This document shows positions 1 through 8,100 of a DNA stretch of 64,000 bases, in pieces. The notes beneath the pieces were generated by a model, which made no database searches, had not been told where the DNA came from, and saw only the letters and a program-made list of their open reading frames with translations. The position numbers and the translations under genes were made by a program. Numbering within the stretch: position 1 is the first letter of the stretch; each line of letters begins with the position of its first letter. Origin of the DNA: JACPVU01 sp964373255 (GTDB lineage: Archaea > Aenigmatarchaeota > Aenigmatarchaeia > GW2011-AR5); the NCBI GenBank assembly GCA_964373255.1, contig CAYJTG010000002.1, positions 62,001 through 126,000 of the forward strand, given 5' to 3'.

Positions 1-757
1 GCATTTCATCGCTGAACTCTACAATAATCTCCACGTTCTTGTCACGATACACGAACGAAGAGGGCTTTTTTGCGAGCTGGCCGCGCTCTAAGCGCGTTAT
101 GTATTCGCTCTCGGTCATCATCTCTATCAGCTGGACGACTGGCAGCTCTGTGGTGTAACTGACCCTTGAACTCACGACAGATTTTTGCGTGTCTTCAGCA
201 AGGTCTGTTTTCTGCGGCGCCATCAACAGGCACGAAAGTGTCTTGAAGTCATCGGGCAGCATGAATTCTATGAACTTGCCGCACGCGCCTGGTGTGATGT
301 ATTCACCGGATTGCGTGTAGTCAGCAGTGCCAAGAATGTTGAATATTCCAGCGTCAAAGATGTCCGCCTCGACGTCTGTGACGCGGCGCGGGTTCTGGTT
401 GTCGATATCCACGTTAACACGAACCTCGCCTGACGCAAAGACCTTTGACGGGTCTGGCGTTAGCGTAACAAAAAGCCCGCCACCTACTGTCTGCGGCTGT
501 ATGCAGCCGCTTATGAAAATTATAACAACAAATAATAAAGCAAGAAGAAGCGATTTGGAATTTTCTTTAACTAGCTCTGTAAAAATGCTCGATAAAGAGC
601 ATCGACGTAGACCTATATGTCTCTTGACGTATAGGTCAGCTAGAGGCATTGTCTGAACCGTTAGACGCACTTCGTGCGTCAGTTTGTTACAATGCCTCTC
701 ACGTCGATGCTCTTGCATAGGTTTTCTACAGAGCACTTTAACTATTTTAAATATCAT
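1..757 (-). CDS. Lipoprotein, partial, with an in-frame repeat insertion near its N-terminus
   Basis: The gene runs off the left edge of the window, so only its first 252 codons are seen. From the ATG at 757 the frame stays open to position 1. The first seven codons read MIFKIVK; about 57 codons encoded by an inserted palindromic element follow; then comes KENSKSLLLALLFVVII and a lipobox ending ISGC, the expected lipid-attached cysteine. Removing the insertion rejoins ATG to a normal lipoprotein signal peptide. The mature part resembles the lipoprotein at 1036-2199, with a beta-rich stretch (TLTPDPSKVFASGEVRV) followed by a Leu-Pro-Val linker and charged segment, so the two are probably paralogues. 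A TTTAAA box about 30 nt upstream suggests near-leaderless transcription. Whether the protein is still exported with the extended N-terminus is unknown; an internal ATG at 649 could serve instead. Function unknown beyond a cell-surface anchor. Confidence 0.72.
   Translation of the reverse strand, partial: MIFKIVKVLCRKPMQEHRRERHCNKLTHEVRLTVQTMPLADLYVKRHIGLRRCSLSSIFTELVKENSKSLLLALLFVVIIFISGCIQPQTVGGGLFVTLTPDPSKVFASGEVRVNVDIDNQNPRRVTDVEADIFDAGIFNILGTADYTQSGEYITPGACGKFIEFMLPDDFKTLSCLLMAPQKTDLAEDTQKSVVSSRVSYTTELPVVQLIEMMTESEYITRLERGQLAKKPSSFVYRDKNVEIIVEFSDEM
574..735. mobile_element. Three-way-junction insertion element, copy 1 (subfamily B)
   Basis: Terminal inverted repeat GCTCTGTA (574-581) pairs with TACAGAGC (727-734). 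An inner closing stem pairs 596-608 with 701-713. Inside it are two hairpins: 610-621 with 626-637 around the loop TCTT, and 642-652 with 689-699, whose tip carries a further small hairpin (664-680, GACGCAC TTC GTGCGTC). CTTTAACTA lies directly outside on both sides (565-573 and 736-744), a 9-bp target-site duplication. The core matches the element at 49042-49172. Element plus one duplication is 171 bp, exactly 57 codons, and contains no stop in the lipoprotein frame. Confidence 0.82.
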
Positions 758-845
758 ACATCTCGAATTCTATTTGTCCTGCGTGGTTTAAATTTATCTC
801 AGAAATTGGCTGAATCAGATAGAACACATTATTAAGTCTTTATAA

Positions 846-915
846 TGAAACCAGAAAAGAATCTGGACATGTTTTTCTGGTTTCACTTACATGGCGAAAC
901 TTTGTTTCGCCTGTA
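846..915. repeat. Tandem hairpins in the gap between the two lipoprotein genes
   Basis: Two adjacent inverted repeats are visible: TGAAACCAGAAAA (846-858) pairing with 872-885, then a hairpin with stem GGCGAAAC / GTTTCGCC framed by TTACATG and TGTACA. The TACA-hairpin-TGTACA framing recurs inside the tRNA-Ile D-loop intron (47.9 kb) and the repeat at 51.17 kb. The rest of 758-1035 has no gene I can support; 925-1035 holds a short plus-strand open stretch without a start that may be a coding remnant. Confidence 0.6.
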
Positions 916-1035
916 CAGAAATCGATAGTTTCTTGAAGCAGAGCTCTTTCAAAGCCTGTGTTCGTGCTCGAAGCCAACAATTCATCCGCTTGCTGAAGCA
1001 ATAGGCATTCTTGTTGATGATAGTAAATTCTTCAA

Positions 1036-2199
1036 TTAGCCGACGTTGTAGAACGGATTCACCGTAACTTCAATGGATTTCCTCAGCTCATAGTTGTACC
1101 CGACGTATGCGCGGATTGTGAATGACTTGAACGGCACGCCTTCCGGCACATTGGTGTTGACTTTGAACCGCAGCGATGTGCGGGATTCGTCGCGGAACAA
1201 TTCTATTGGCTCGACGTTGAAGCAGTCCGTTGTGCCGTCGTTATTCAACGCACAGTTGAAGCCTTTTTCTTCCGAGTTTCCGTCGGGCATGGTGCAGATT
1301 CCGGTCGTGCGATCAGCGTTGCACCCAGGCCATTCCACGACCTGCGTGTCCTGCGGGAACTTTATGGTCATGCCGTGAAAGACGACCTCTTGTAATCCCT
1401 GTCCTTTAAGAAACCTGTCAAGTATGTCTCCGATTGAGCTTATGGAAATTATTTCCTGCTCGATCTGAACTTCTTTTGCTGTATCAATTTTTGAATTAAA
1501 CACGGTCCCGCTCCCGACGTTCTTTATCTTGAACACGAGTATAGCGGGCTGGCCGGCTAAAACGTAAGTCGGGCCAACAAGCGAGACGTCGATTTTTACA
1601 GGACCGGAGCTCTGGGCCTTTGAGAACTGGATTTCTGTTTTTTCGTTCCCACGCTGGCGCGCGCGGATTTCTTCGAGATTTACAGCAGGCATGGTGTACA
1701 CAAGGGCGCCGACAAAGTCGTAGTTTGCCTTGAAGTCGATGGCTGTCTTTGTTATGATGCCTGCGATGTCCGTTTCCCGTGGGGTCTTCATCTCCACTGA
1801 TATCTGCTTCTCCTCGCCAGGCAGTATGCTGCACTTGCTTGTTCCGGTGCAGTATTCTACACCTGCTTGATCAACCGGTTTGCAGCCGATCTGATTGCAC
1901 AATTGACCAGCAGAATCACGGAACAGCGGGGCGTTGAATATATCTGTCGACGTCAGTGCTGTCTTTACGTCGTCCTTGTTGACGAGATTAAACAGCAGAT
2001 CGACATTCTGGTCCGGAAATACAGTATTGCCCTTCGAGGCTGGCGAGATCTGTGCGTTCTCAATAACAATGACGTCCTTCGGGTTCTCTGTGGTTATGAC
2101 GTTCTGTATGTTGAGCACATCAGAGCCTGGCAGGAATGGTATGCTTGTGCAGCCTGCTACGAATATCACTAGAAAAACCAGCAAGAATGATCTTTTCAT
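1036..2199 (-). CDS. Secreted lipoprotein, CARDB/Ig-like, unknown function
   Basis: 387 residues. The N-terminus MKRSFLLVFLVIFVAGC is a clear lipoprotein signal with Cys17 as the likely lipidated residue. The rest is predicted to lie outside the membrane and is rich in beta strand. A segment around residues 205-235 (VDVSLVGPTYVLAGQPAILVF-like, then IKNVGSG) resembles CARDB/NEW3-type adhesive folds. There are several cysteine pairs (CNQIGC, CTGTSKC, CNADRTTGIC), suggesting disulfides outside the cell. It is the paralogue of the interrupted lipoprotein at the left edge and lies on the same strand as the giant hydrolase protein downstream in the map, so it may belong to one envelope machine; this is inference. 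Strand and start are secure. Confidence 0.75.
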   Translation of the reverse strand: MKRSFLLVFLVIFVAGCTSIPFLPGSDVLNIQNVITTENPKDVIVIENAQISPASKGNTVFPDQNVDLLFNLVNKDDVKTALTSTDIFNAPLFRDSAGQLCNQIGCKPVDQAGVEYCTGTSKCSILPGEEKQISVEMKTPRETDIAGIITKTAIDFKANYDFVGALVYTMPAVNLEEIRARQRGNEKTEIQFSKAQSSGPVKIDVSLVGPTYVLAGQPAILVFKIKNVGSGTVFNSKIDTAKEVQIEQEIISISSIGDILDRFLKGQGLQEVVFHGMTIKFPQDTQVVEWPGCNADRTTGICTMPDGNSEEKGFNCALNNDGTTDCFNVEPIELFRDESRTSLRFKVNTNVPEGVPFKSFTIRAYVGYNYELRKSIEVTVNPFYNVG

Positions 2200-2284
2200 G
2201 GCATCACTATAAACATATAATTCTGCCGATTAATAAAGATAAAGTATAATTTATCAAATGAATTTTTGTTTTGCAAAAACACGA

Positions 2285-2340
2285 AAATAGGTTATACATA
2301 TATCTTTATATACATATATTTATATATCTAATATAAAAGG
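2285..2340 (+). promoter_or_regulatory. A/T-rich promoter region for the accessory block
   Basis: The stretch contains several overlapping TATA-like runs (TTATATACATATATTTATAT and similar) ending about 10 nt before the first plus-strand gene, with a GGTGAT ribosome-binding sequence just before the ATG at 2349. It also separates the divergent lipoprotein gene. Confidence 0.5.
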
Positions 2341-2348
2341 TGATCCGT

Positions 2349-2654
2349 ATGGAAACGATAGAAAGCAAAAGACCTGTAAAAATAAGACTATACAAAAATA
2401 TTCATCACTGGCCAACACTCAAGACGATGCTCATGGTAGAAAAAACACTGAAGGACGTTGATGGACCTATTTCCCTTGAAGAATTAAAGAGAAGGCTGAA
2501 GACCAAAGTAATGGACCAAACATTAAGGATTATTCTAGCTTACTTGGAAGATAAAGGATCCGTATTAATAGGCCCAAAAGGCGTATCGTGGATAGAGAAC
2601 AAAAGCCCCAAATTCCTGAAATTCATCGAAAGAAGCAAGGTAATAGAATTATGA
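2349..2654 (+). CDS. Small winged-helix-like protein, unknown function
   Basis: About 101 residues starting METIESKRPVKIRLYKN; a GTG at 2340 would add three residues, but the GGTG ribosome-binding sequence spans it, so the ATG at 2349 is preferred. Residues 35-75 (TLKDVDGPISLEELKRRL, then ILAYLEDKGSVLIGPKGVSW) look like a winged helix with a beta-hairpin wing, as in archaeal DNA-binding regulators. It sits 64 nt upstream of HicBA and could be its regulator; this is inference from fold-like pattern and position only. Confidence 0.6.
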   Translation: METIESKRPVKIRLYKNIHHWPTLKTMLMVEKTLKDVDGPISLEELKRRLKTKVMDQTLRIILAYLEDKGSVLIGPKGVSWIENKSPKFLKFIERSKVIEL

Positions 2655-2717
2655 AGCCTATAAGAGTTTCGATAACAATTAAAAAGTATCGAATGAATTT
2701 ATTGGAAGGCGAGGCAT

Positions 2718-2936
2718 ATGAAATTTAAAATCGTATTAGAAAGGGGAGAAGATGGATACTATACAGCAACAGTACCATCTCTTCCAGGCTGCATATCGCA
2801 GGGAAAGACAGAAGATGAAGCCAAAAAGAATATAAAAGAAGCTATAGAATTGCACCTTGAAAGCCTGGTAGAAGATGGCGTACCTATTGTTAAGAAAAAA
2901 GATACAAAAGAATACGAGCTTCAGGTTACATTATGA
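2718..2936 (+). CDS. hicB: HicB-family antitoxin
   Basis: 72 residues. The pattern GYYTATVPSLPGCISQGKT followed by EAKKNIKEAIELHLE is the degenerate RNase H fold of HicB antitoxins, which bind and block the HicA toxin. No added DNA-binding domain is present after the core, so this is a short form; repression may rely on another protein such as the one just upstream. A purine-rich GGCGAGG sits before the ATG. Its stop overlaps the start of the next gene (ATGA), typical of a translationally coupled toxin-antitoxin pair. Antitoxin-first order is seen. Confidence 0.88.
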   Translation: MKFKIVLERGEDGYYTATVPSLPGCISQGKTEDEAKKNIKEAIELHLESLVEDGVPIVKKKDTKEYELQVTL

Positions 2937-3154
2937 AATTGCCAGTAGTTTCAGGTATGGAAACCATAAAAGCGCTTTCTAAAATTGGTTATTACGTACG
3001 CAATCAGAAAGGTAGTCATGTCCATCTTCGCCATCCAATCAGAAAACCTCTTACGGTTCCGATGCATTCAACAATAGCCAAAGGTACGCTTAAAGAAATA
3101 ATCAAAAGTGCTGGCATTACTGAAGAAGAGTTCTTGGAACTTTTGAAAAAGTGA
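2933..3154 (+). CDS. hicA: HicA-family mRNA interferase toxin
   Basis: 73 residues with the double-stranded RNA-binding-like HicA fold. The motif KGSHVHLRHP carries the conserved catalytic histidine after GSH, and the C-terminal half (KGTLKEIIKSAGITEEEFLELL) matches the family. HicA cleaves mRNA when free of HicB. It overlaps hicB by 4 nt and is followed 7 nt later by the DUF63 gene, so it could share that transcript. Full length and apparently intact. Confidence 0.9.
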   Translation: MKLPVVSGMETIKALSKIGYYVRNQKGSHVHLRHPIRKPLTVPMHSTIAKGTLKEIIKSAGITEEEFLELLKK

Positions 3155-3161
3155 TTTAATC

Positions 3162-4136
3162 ATGCCAGGTTTTTTCCAGACGTATTTCATCGACCCGATT
3201 TACTACGGCACCGGATATAACATCGTGAATACAGCTGTTTTTGCCGCAATACTGATCGTAGCTGCATTGCTCACGTACAAGTTGCTAAGAGCGCTGAAGA
3301 TAAGGATCGACAAAAATTTCTTCTTCGGGATTATTCCATTCATAGCATTAGGCGGCATCCTGAGGAGCTGGGAAGACCTTTTAGAGTCTGCTGGCGCAAC
3401 AAGTCTGCTCAATTCTTTGCTTGGAAATTTCGTTCTTGTCGATGCGACAGGCACAGCAAGAAATCTGCTTCTGGTATCACCATTGATTTATGTCACCATG
3501 TTCTTTGTCGCATTAATTCCGTTATTAATAGCAAAGCTGGCTGAAAAATATTGGAAAATAGCTTATTGGAAATCATGGTTCACTATAGGAATAATATTAG
3601 ATGCGATTGTCCTGTCGCAGCTAAGGTTCATCAATACATTTGGTTTCGTGGCGATGGTAGGAATAACGATTTTCTGGGTTGTTGCCATAATGGCCGTTAA
3701 GAAAATTTCAATATGGAAATCTACAAAATTAACAGAAGATAAAAATCCTGCTTTTGCTTCGTCTAAGATCAAGGCGAATTCTGATAAATCCAGGATTTCT
3801 CACTCACATTATTTAAAATTAAGAAATTTCTTCTCGAACGAAAACGTGTTTATCCTGGATGTGCATATGTTTGACGCCACAACGACATTTGTATCGCTTT
3901 CTTACTTCAGTTACTTTGAGCAGCACGTTTTGCCGAGCTTCTTGATAGGCATTTTTGGACCTGGCATTATGTTTATACTCAAATTTGTTGTTGTTTCTAT
4001 TGTCCTTTATTTCTTCGACAAGGAATTAAGCAAAGAAGAAGACCTAGAAAAGCGGACATTCCTCAAGATCGTTGTCCTGATTTTAGGCATGGGACCTGGA
4101 TTAAGGAACTTCTTGAGGCTGGCGATGGGGGTTTGA
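3162..4136 (+). CDS. DUF63 family integral membrane protein
   Basis: 324 residues with about eight hydrophobic segments. Family signatures seen: LGGILRSWEDLLES near residue 65, HMFDATTTFVSLSYF near residue 235, and a C-terminal GMGPGLRNFLRLAMGV. DUF63 proteins are archaeal membrane proteins of unknown function. A loop near residues 185-220 is rich in Lys and Ser. The last 32 bp of the gene and its stop region are duplicated 975 bp downstream, on the far side of the nucleotidyltransferase/HEPN pair, so that pair looks inserted at the end of this gene while restoring its C-terminus. Confidence 0.85.
   Translation: MPGFFQTYFIDPIYYGTGYNIVNTAVFAAILIVAALLTYKLLRALKIRIDKNFFFGIIPFIALGGILRSWEDLLESAGATSLLNSLLGNFVLVDATGTARNLLLVSPLIYVTMFFVALIPLLIAKLAEKYWKIAYWKSWFTIGIILDAIVLSQLRFINTFGFVAMVGITIFWVVAIMAVKKISIWKSTKLTEDKNPAFASSKIKANSDKSRISHSHYLKLRNFFSNENVFILDVHMFDATTTFVSLSYFSYFEQHVLPSFLIGIFGPGIMFILKFVVVSIVLYFFDKELSKEEDLEKRTFLKIVVLILGMGPGLRNFLRLAMGV
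4103..4134. repeat. Left copy of a 32-bp direct repeat (attachment-like site)
   Basis: The end of the DUF63 coding sequence, from AAGGAACTTC to GATGGGGGTTT. It matches 5110-5141 at 31 of 32 positions in the same orientation. The two copies bracket exactly the nucleotidyltransferase/HEPN genes, as attL/attR-like sites or a long target duplication would. Confidence 0.85.
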
Positions 4137-4182
4137 TGATAATTGTCAAACTATTTAAACGTATGTAAATAATATTTAACAC

Positions 4183-4686
4183 ATGTTAAAAATAATTAAC
4201 GATTTACGCCCGTTCTTTGAGGACTGCTACAGGCGAATAAATGTAAGGGAATACGCAAAGATTGTGCGTATATCACCGCCGACTGCGTCTTCTATTTTAA
4301 TGAGCTACAGGTCTGAAGACCTGCTTGTCATGGAAAGGTACAAAAACTATATGCTATTCTTTGCCAATAAAGACAGCAAGGACTTTATAGATCTGTCGAG
4401 GATGTACTGGAGACACAAATTAAACGAACTAATTCGGCTCATCGAGAAGAATTCCATTGATTCTACAATAATCCTGTTTGGCTCGCTTTCAAAAGCAGAA
4501 GTTAAAAATGATTCTGATGCAGACATAGCTATTATTGGCAAAAAGGGGGAGCTGGCTATAAAGCACATTGAAAAAAAGCTAAAAAGAAAAATACAGCTGT
4601 TCTGGTTTGATTCGATAAACAGTATAAAAAACAAGGATCTTGCAAAAAATGTCGTGAACGGTTATGTTTTGTCGGGAAGGCTATGA
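4183..4686 (+). CDS. Nucleotidyltransferase antitoxin with N-terminal winged helix (MNT type)
   Basis: 167 residues. Residues 15-60 (VREYAKIVRISPPTASSILMSY) form a helix-turn-helix; residues 95-120 carry the minimal nucleotidyltransferase motif GS-x-S-x(7)-DSDADIAI, including both metal-binding aspartates. MNT proteins neutralise partner HEPN toxins, often by AMPylating them. The stop overlaps the start of the HEPN gene by 4 nt. The module lies inside a 32-bp direct repeat, so it was probably gained as a unit. A TATA-like AATATTTAA lies just before the start, suggesting its own promoter. Confidence 0.85.
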   Translation: MLKIINDLRPFFEDCYRRINVREYAKIVRISPPTASSILMSYRSEDLLVMERYKNYMLFFANKDSKDFIDLSRMYWRHKLNELIRLIEKNSIDSTIILFGSLSKAEVKNDSDADIAIIGKKGELAIKHIEKKLKRKIQLFWFDSINSIKNKDLAKNVVNGYVLSGRL

Positions 4687-5111
4687 ATATGGACTGGAAA
4701 GAATGCTGCAATAAACAGCTGGTCAAAGACGTAAAGACCGACACAAATATGATAAAATCGCTTGTAAAATCAAGCGACAACAAGCTTGAATCAGAAAAAA
4801 TGCTTGCGATGAATGAAACAACGGCTGCATCCAAGCTTTCTCTTGCGTATGATTCGCTAAGGGAACTTTTGGAAGCTTTGGCACTCAAAAATGGCTACAA
4901 GATCTACAACCATGAATGCTATACGGCATTTCTTAAAGAGATTCTAAAAGAGAGCAACAAAGGAGATGAATTTGACGATATCAGAAAAATAAGAAATGCT
5001 GTAAATTACTATGGAAAAGAAATATCGGCAAAAGAGACACAAAAAATTATAGACAGGATAAAGACACTAAGAAATTTCGTATATAATTTGATTACTATAA
5101 ATCGCTCATAA
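4683..5111 (+). CDS. HEPN-domain toxin-like protein
   Basis: 142 residues, almost all alpha-helical. Conserved HEPN pattern: an early helix (LSLAYDSLRELLEALALKNGYK) and a late IRKIRNAVNYYGKEI, giving the R-x(4)-Y/H active-site arrangement of HEPN RNases. Paired with the upstream nucleotidyltransferase as a type VII-like toxin-antitoxin system. The strongest evidence is the pair architecture and the 4-nt overlap. The stop codon TAA is shared with the first bases of the right direct repeat, which places the recombination point at the very end of the gene. Confidence 0.82.
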   Translation: MNMDWKECCNKQLVKDVKTDTNMIKSLVKSSDNKLESEKMLAMNETTAASKLSLAYDSLRELLEALALKNGYKIYNHECYTAFLKEILKESNKGDEFDDIRKIRNAVNYYGKEISAKETQKIIDRIKTLRNFVYNLITINRS

Positions 5112-5141
5112 GGAACTTTTTGAGGCTGGCGATGGGGGTTT
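5110..5141. repeat. Right copy of the 32-bp direct repeat
   Basis: Matches the DUF63 gene end with a single C-to-T difference. It is not part of any gene here, and begins at the HEPN stop codon. Confidence 0.85.
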
Positions 5142-5179
5142 AAAGTAATTGGAAGGGTTATCTGACAGTTTTTTATTTT

Positions 5180-8100
5180 TTACACGACCGTCGAAATACA
5201 GTCGGGATTTATATCGCTCACAAAACCTCTATGATAATAATCAAAATTAGTAATAATTGTATTTTCGCCTGCTATTCCAAGTCCTAATATATCGTTAGCT
5301 GTAACGTCGCTCATGTGCTGTGGAGTTAATTTGCTAGATATAGGCTTATAGCTCCAGTGCCAAGGTTCTGTTTTTACAAGCTTGTCCATATCGTAAGGCT
5401 GGCAGAAACCGTAATTTTTTGCATTTGTCTTCAGCCATTCGTAAACAGCTACCTGACACGCGTTCCCCACACATCCTTGCTGCCACTCAGCAGGATCCAC
5501 AGAATTTATGTCTACCTCTGTTCCCCAGTGATGTCTTGATAATCCTGGAATAGCTGAATATTCTGCAACCTTGTTCACTTTTTCTTGTTCTGTGCCTTGT
5601 GCAGATGCGAATTTGCTGTTCCATATGCCCAACTGGTCAGTAAACGAACGGTAGCCTGATACTATTACAAAATCGAACCCTGCCTGTTTTGCAGCAGTTT
5701 TCATTGAGTCGAATGCCACCTGGACTTCTGGTTTAAGTCCTGTAAGTATCCCACGTCCCATCAAGTCGGGGTTCTTGGCTATTACAGGTGGCAATCCACT
5801 ATATATGCTGTCAATCAGCGTTCTAAACCTGCTTACGTCCTGTCCCTTAACGTTATCGACATAATTTTTATCGCCTACAGAGCAGTCGGTATTCCAGCCG
5901 TTGTAATACCTGTAAATAGCGTCCCAGCCGCTGTATGAAATGCTGAGACACGTATACAATTTTGCCGGATCGTTTGCGTAATCTGTTTTTAGATTAAGGA
6001 TGTAGTTCACGCCCAGGAATATGTTACAGTCCAAATCGTATGGAAGCTCGCCGTTGCAGCCGTTTGATGATGTGTCGTACCACGAAGGATGCGCGACCTG
6101 GTTGAGCTGGAATACGCCATAGCCCTTTCCATCGGATGCGCCCAAAACATTGTCTTGGTTCGTGTTCCCGCAGTTAAGCGTTCCGTCTTTGCAGTGCCTC
6201 AGTCCTGATTCCTGAGCTGCTATTTTTAGTATGTTCTCCGCCTCGTTCTTGTCAAAGCCTGCTTCCTTGGCCTGCCTGATTATTTTTTCTGCAATATCTC
6301 CTGAAAATCGCGTGAACGTTAGTGTTATTCTGTCTGCTGGCGCTGACTCGCATCTTTGTACAGGTATGCCGCGCTCATTCACGGCATTTGCATTCCACTT
6401 ACAAGTCAATTTGCATGCCGCATCTTCTCCTTCGCATGAATTTTCGTTCGGAAACATTGAACACGATCTTACGCCTTCTAGTCCGCACGAATGGCACACA
6501 TTACCAACCAATCTCCGCGGTGTGTTCGTAGCTGATTCAAAGGGATCTAATGTTATCTCCCCAGAATACCAGCACTTATTAGAACCTTCTGAAAAACTAT
6601 GACATTCATCTGCATCACAGATATTTGTACGACCATCGCCACATTTATTGCACACCTTCTCAAACGGGTCGTATAGAATGCCCAATCGCGGCGTCACGGG
6701 CACGTCCTTTGTCTGCTCCAAGCGGAAGATGTAGCGCGGGAGCTCGGCTGTGATGAAGCTCGACGTGACTGTATTTATTTCTGTATCGGGCTGGGTTGCG
6801 AATTCGCAGATAAAGCCATAGATGGAATTGAACTCGAACGGAAGGACCTCGACTGCGTTCTGGCCTTCCTGTGGCAGTATCTCATAAGCAATGGTATCAA
6901 AGCCTTCTTTGTAGTACGGATTATTTGGTGCTGCGCGTACTGCCTGCTCGCCGCAGCGCAGGCTGTCGAGCACAGCAATTTCATGAGGAACACGAATTAT
7001 GACCTTTGTGCCCCTTGGCAGGACAACCTTGCTTTTATCGCGCGTATTTGATATTGACACAAGCAGCAAAGCGCCCTGGCCTGTTTGCAACGGCTGCGGC
7101 CCGACATTCAGCGACAGCCGCGCAGGCGTGCCCTTGTCGACGGCAAGTACGGGCTTGAACACGGCCTGCCCTTCGCGGAACAATCTTTGCAATTCCTGGC
7201 TGTTTATCACGCTTACCTGCAGCGAGGAATTTGTCGCGTATGCATAGCTCACGTTGAAGTTTATCTTTGCAAAGTTCGTCAATCCTCTCTGCTGAGGGAA
7301 AAACGATGCTGCCAAAGACTTCACGGTAATTATCTCGCCTGTGCCGCGCGGAAGGTTATCTTTTATATAGAATAACCTGCCGTTTTTTATGTCGCTGATA
7401 ATCTTATCCCCAGCAATCCCGTATCTTTCTTTCAGCTCGTTCAGCCTTGCGTCATCCTCAATAGGCACTGGCGAAGTTAGTTGCACAGATCTTGAGTTAC
7501 ACCACTGGTTGGTGCAGTCGACAGAAACCAAAACGTCTTTTGCGTCCAGAATGCCGTCGTTCTTTATTATAGCCGCCAGCGCGAATTCCTGGCCGCTTGG
7601 CACAGACGGCGGCAGGGCCTCTAAGCTCGCTAATTCAATGCCTTTCGGAAAGTCCAATGGCCGTTCGGGCCTGACGTTGACCAACTGCTGCCGTGCGTAC
7701 CATTCTGTCGGGTTCGTAGCAAGCAGCCAGACGTCTGTTATGGCATTAGACGCGTATCTGTACGCCAGCTCGACAGGCGCCTTGACCTGGCCGACTGCCT
7801 GGTGGAAATATGCGCTGTACGGGCCGAACGCCAGGTAAGAAAGCAGAAGTATGATTATTCCGCCCTGTAGCACGATCTTCCATCCGCCGTGCTGGTAGAA
7901 CTGGAAGAGCCCTATGAACCCAAGTATTGCCCACCAGATCCAGAAGCCGGTACTCCCCACGCCATTCATGCCTATGAATCCCCAATTCTCTGCGCCGAAC
8001 GCCAGCAAGAAGAGGGCAGCACTGTACCCCATGATTGCTCCTGATGACAGATGTGTTACCCAGTCCAGTGGCTGGAATGAATCTGAGAAATTGAGCAGGA

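Noticed and set aside
596..713. Reading the long palindromes as simple rho-independent terminators
   Set aside because: They lack a T-run after the stem, contain branched stems, vary in orientation relative to genes, and two have target duplications.
2651..2728. A 25-codon frame between the winged-helix gene and hicB
   Set aside because: Overlaps hicB, too short, and no supporting signal.
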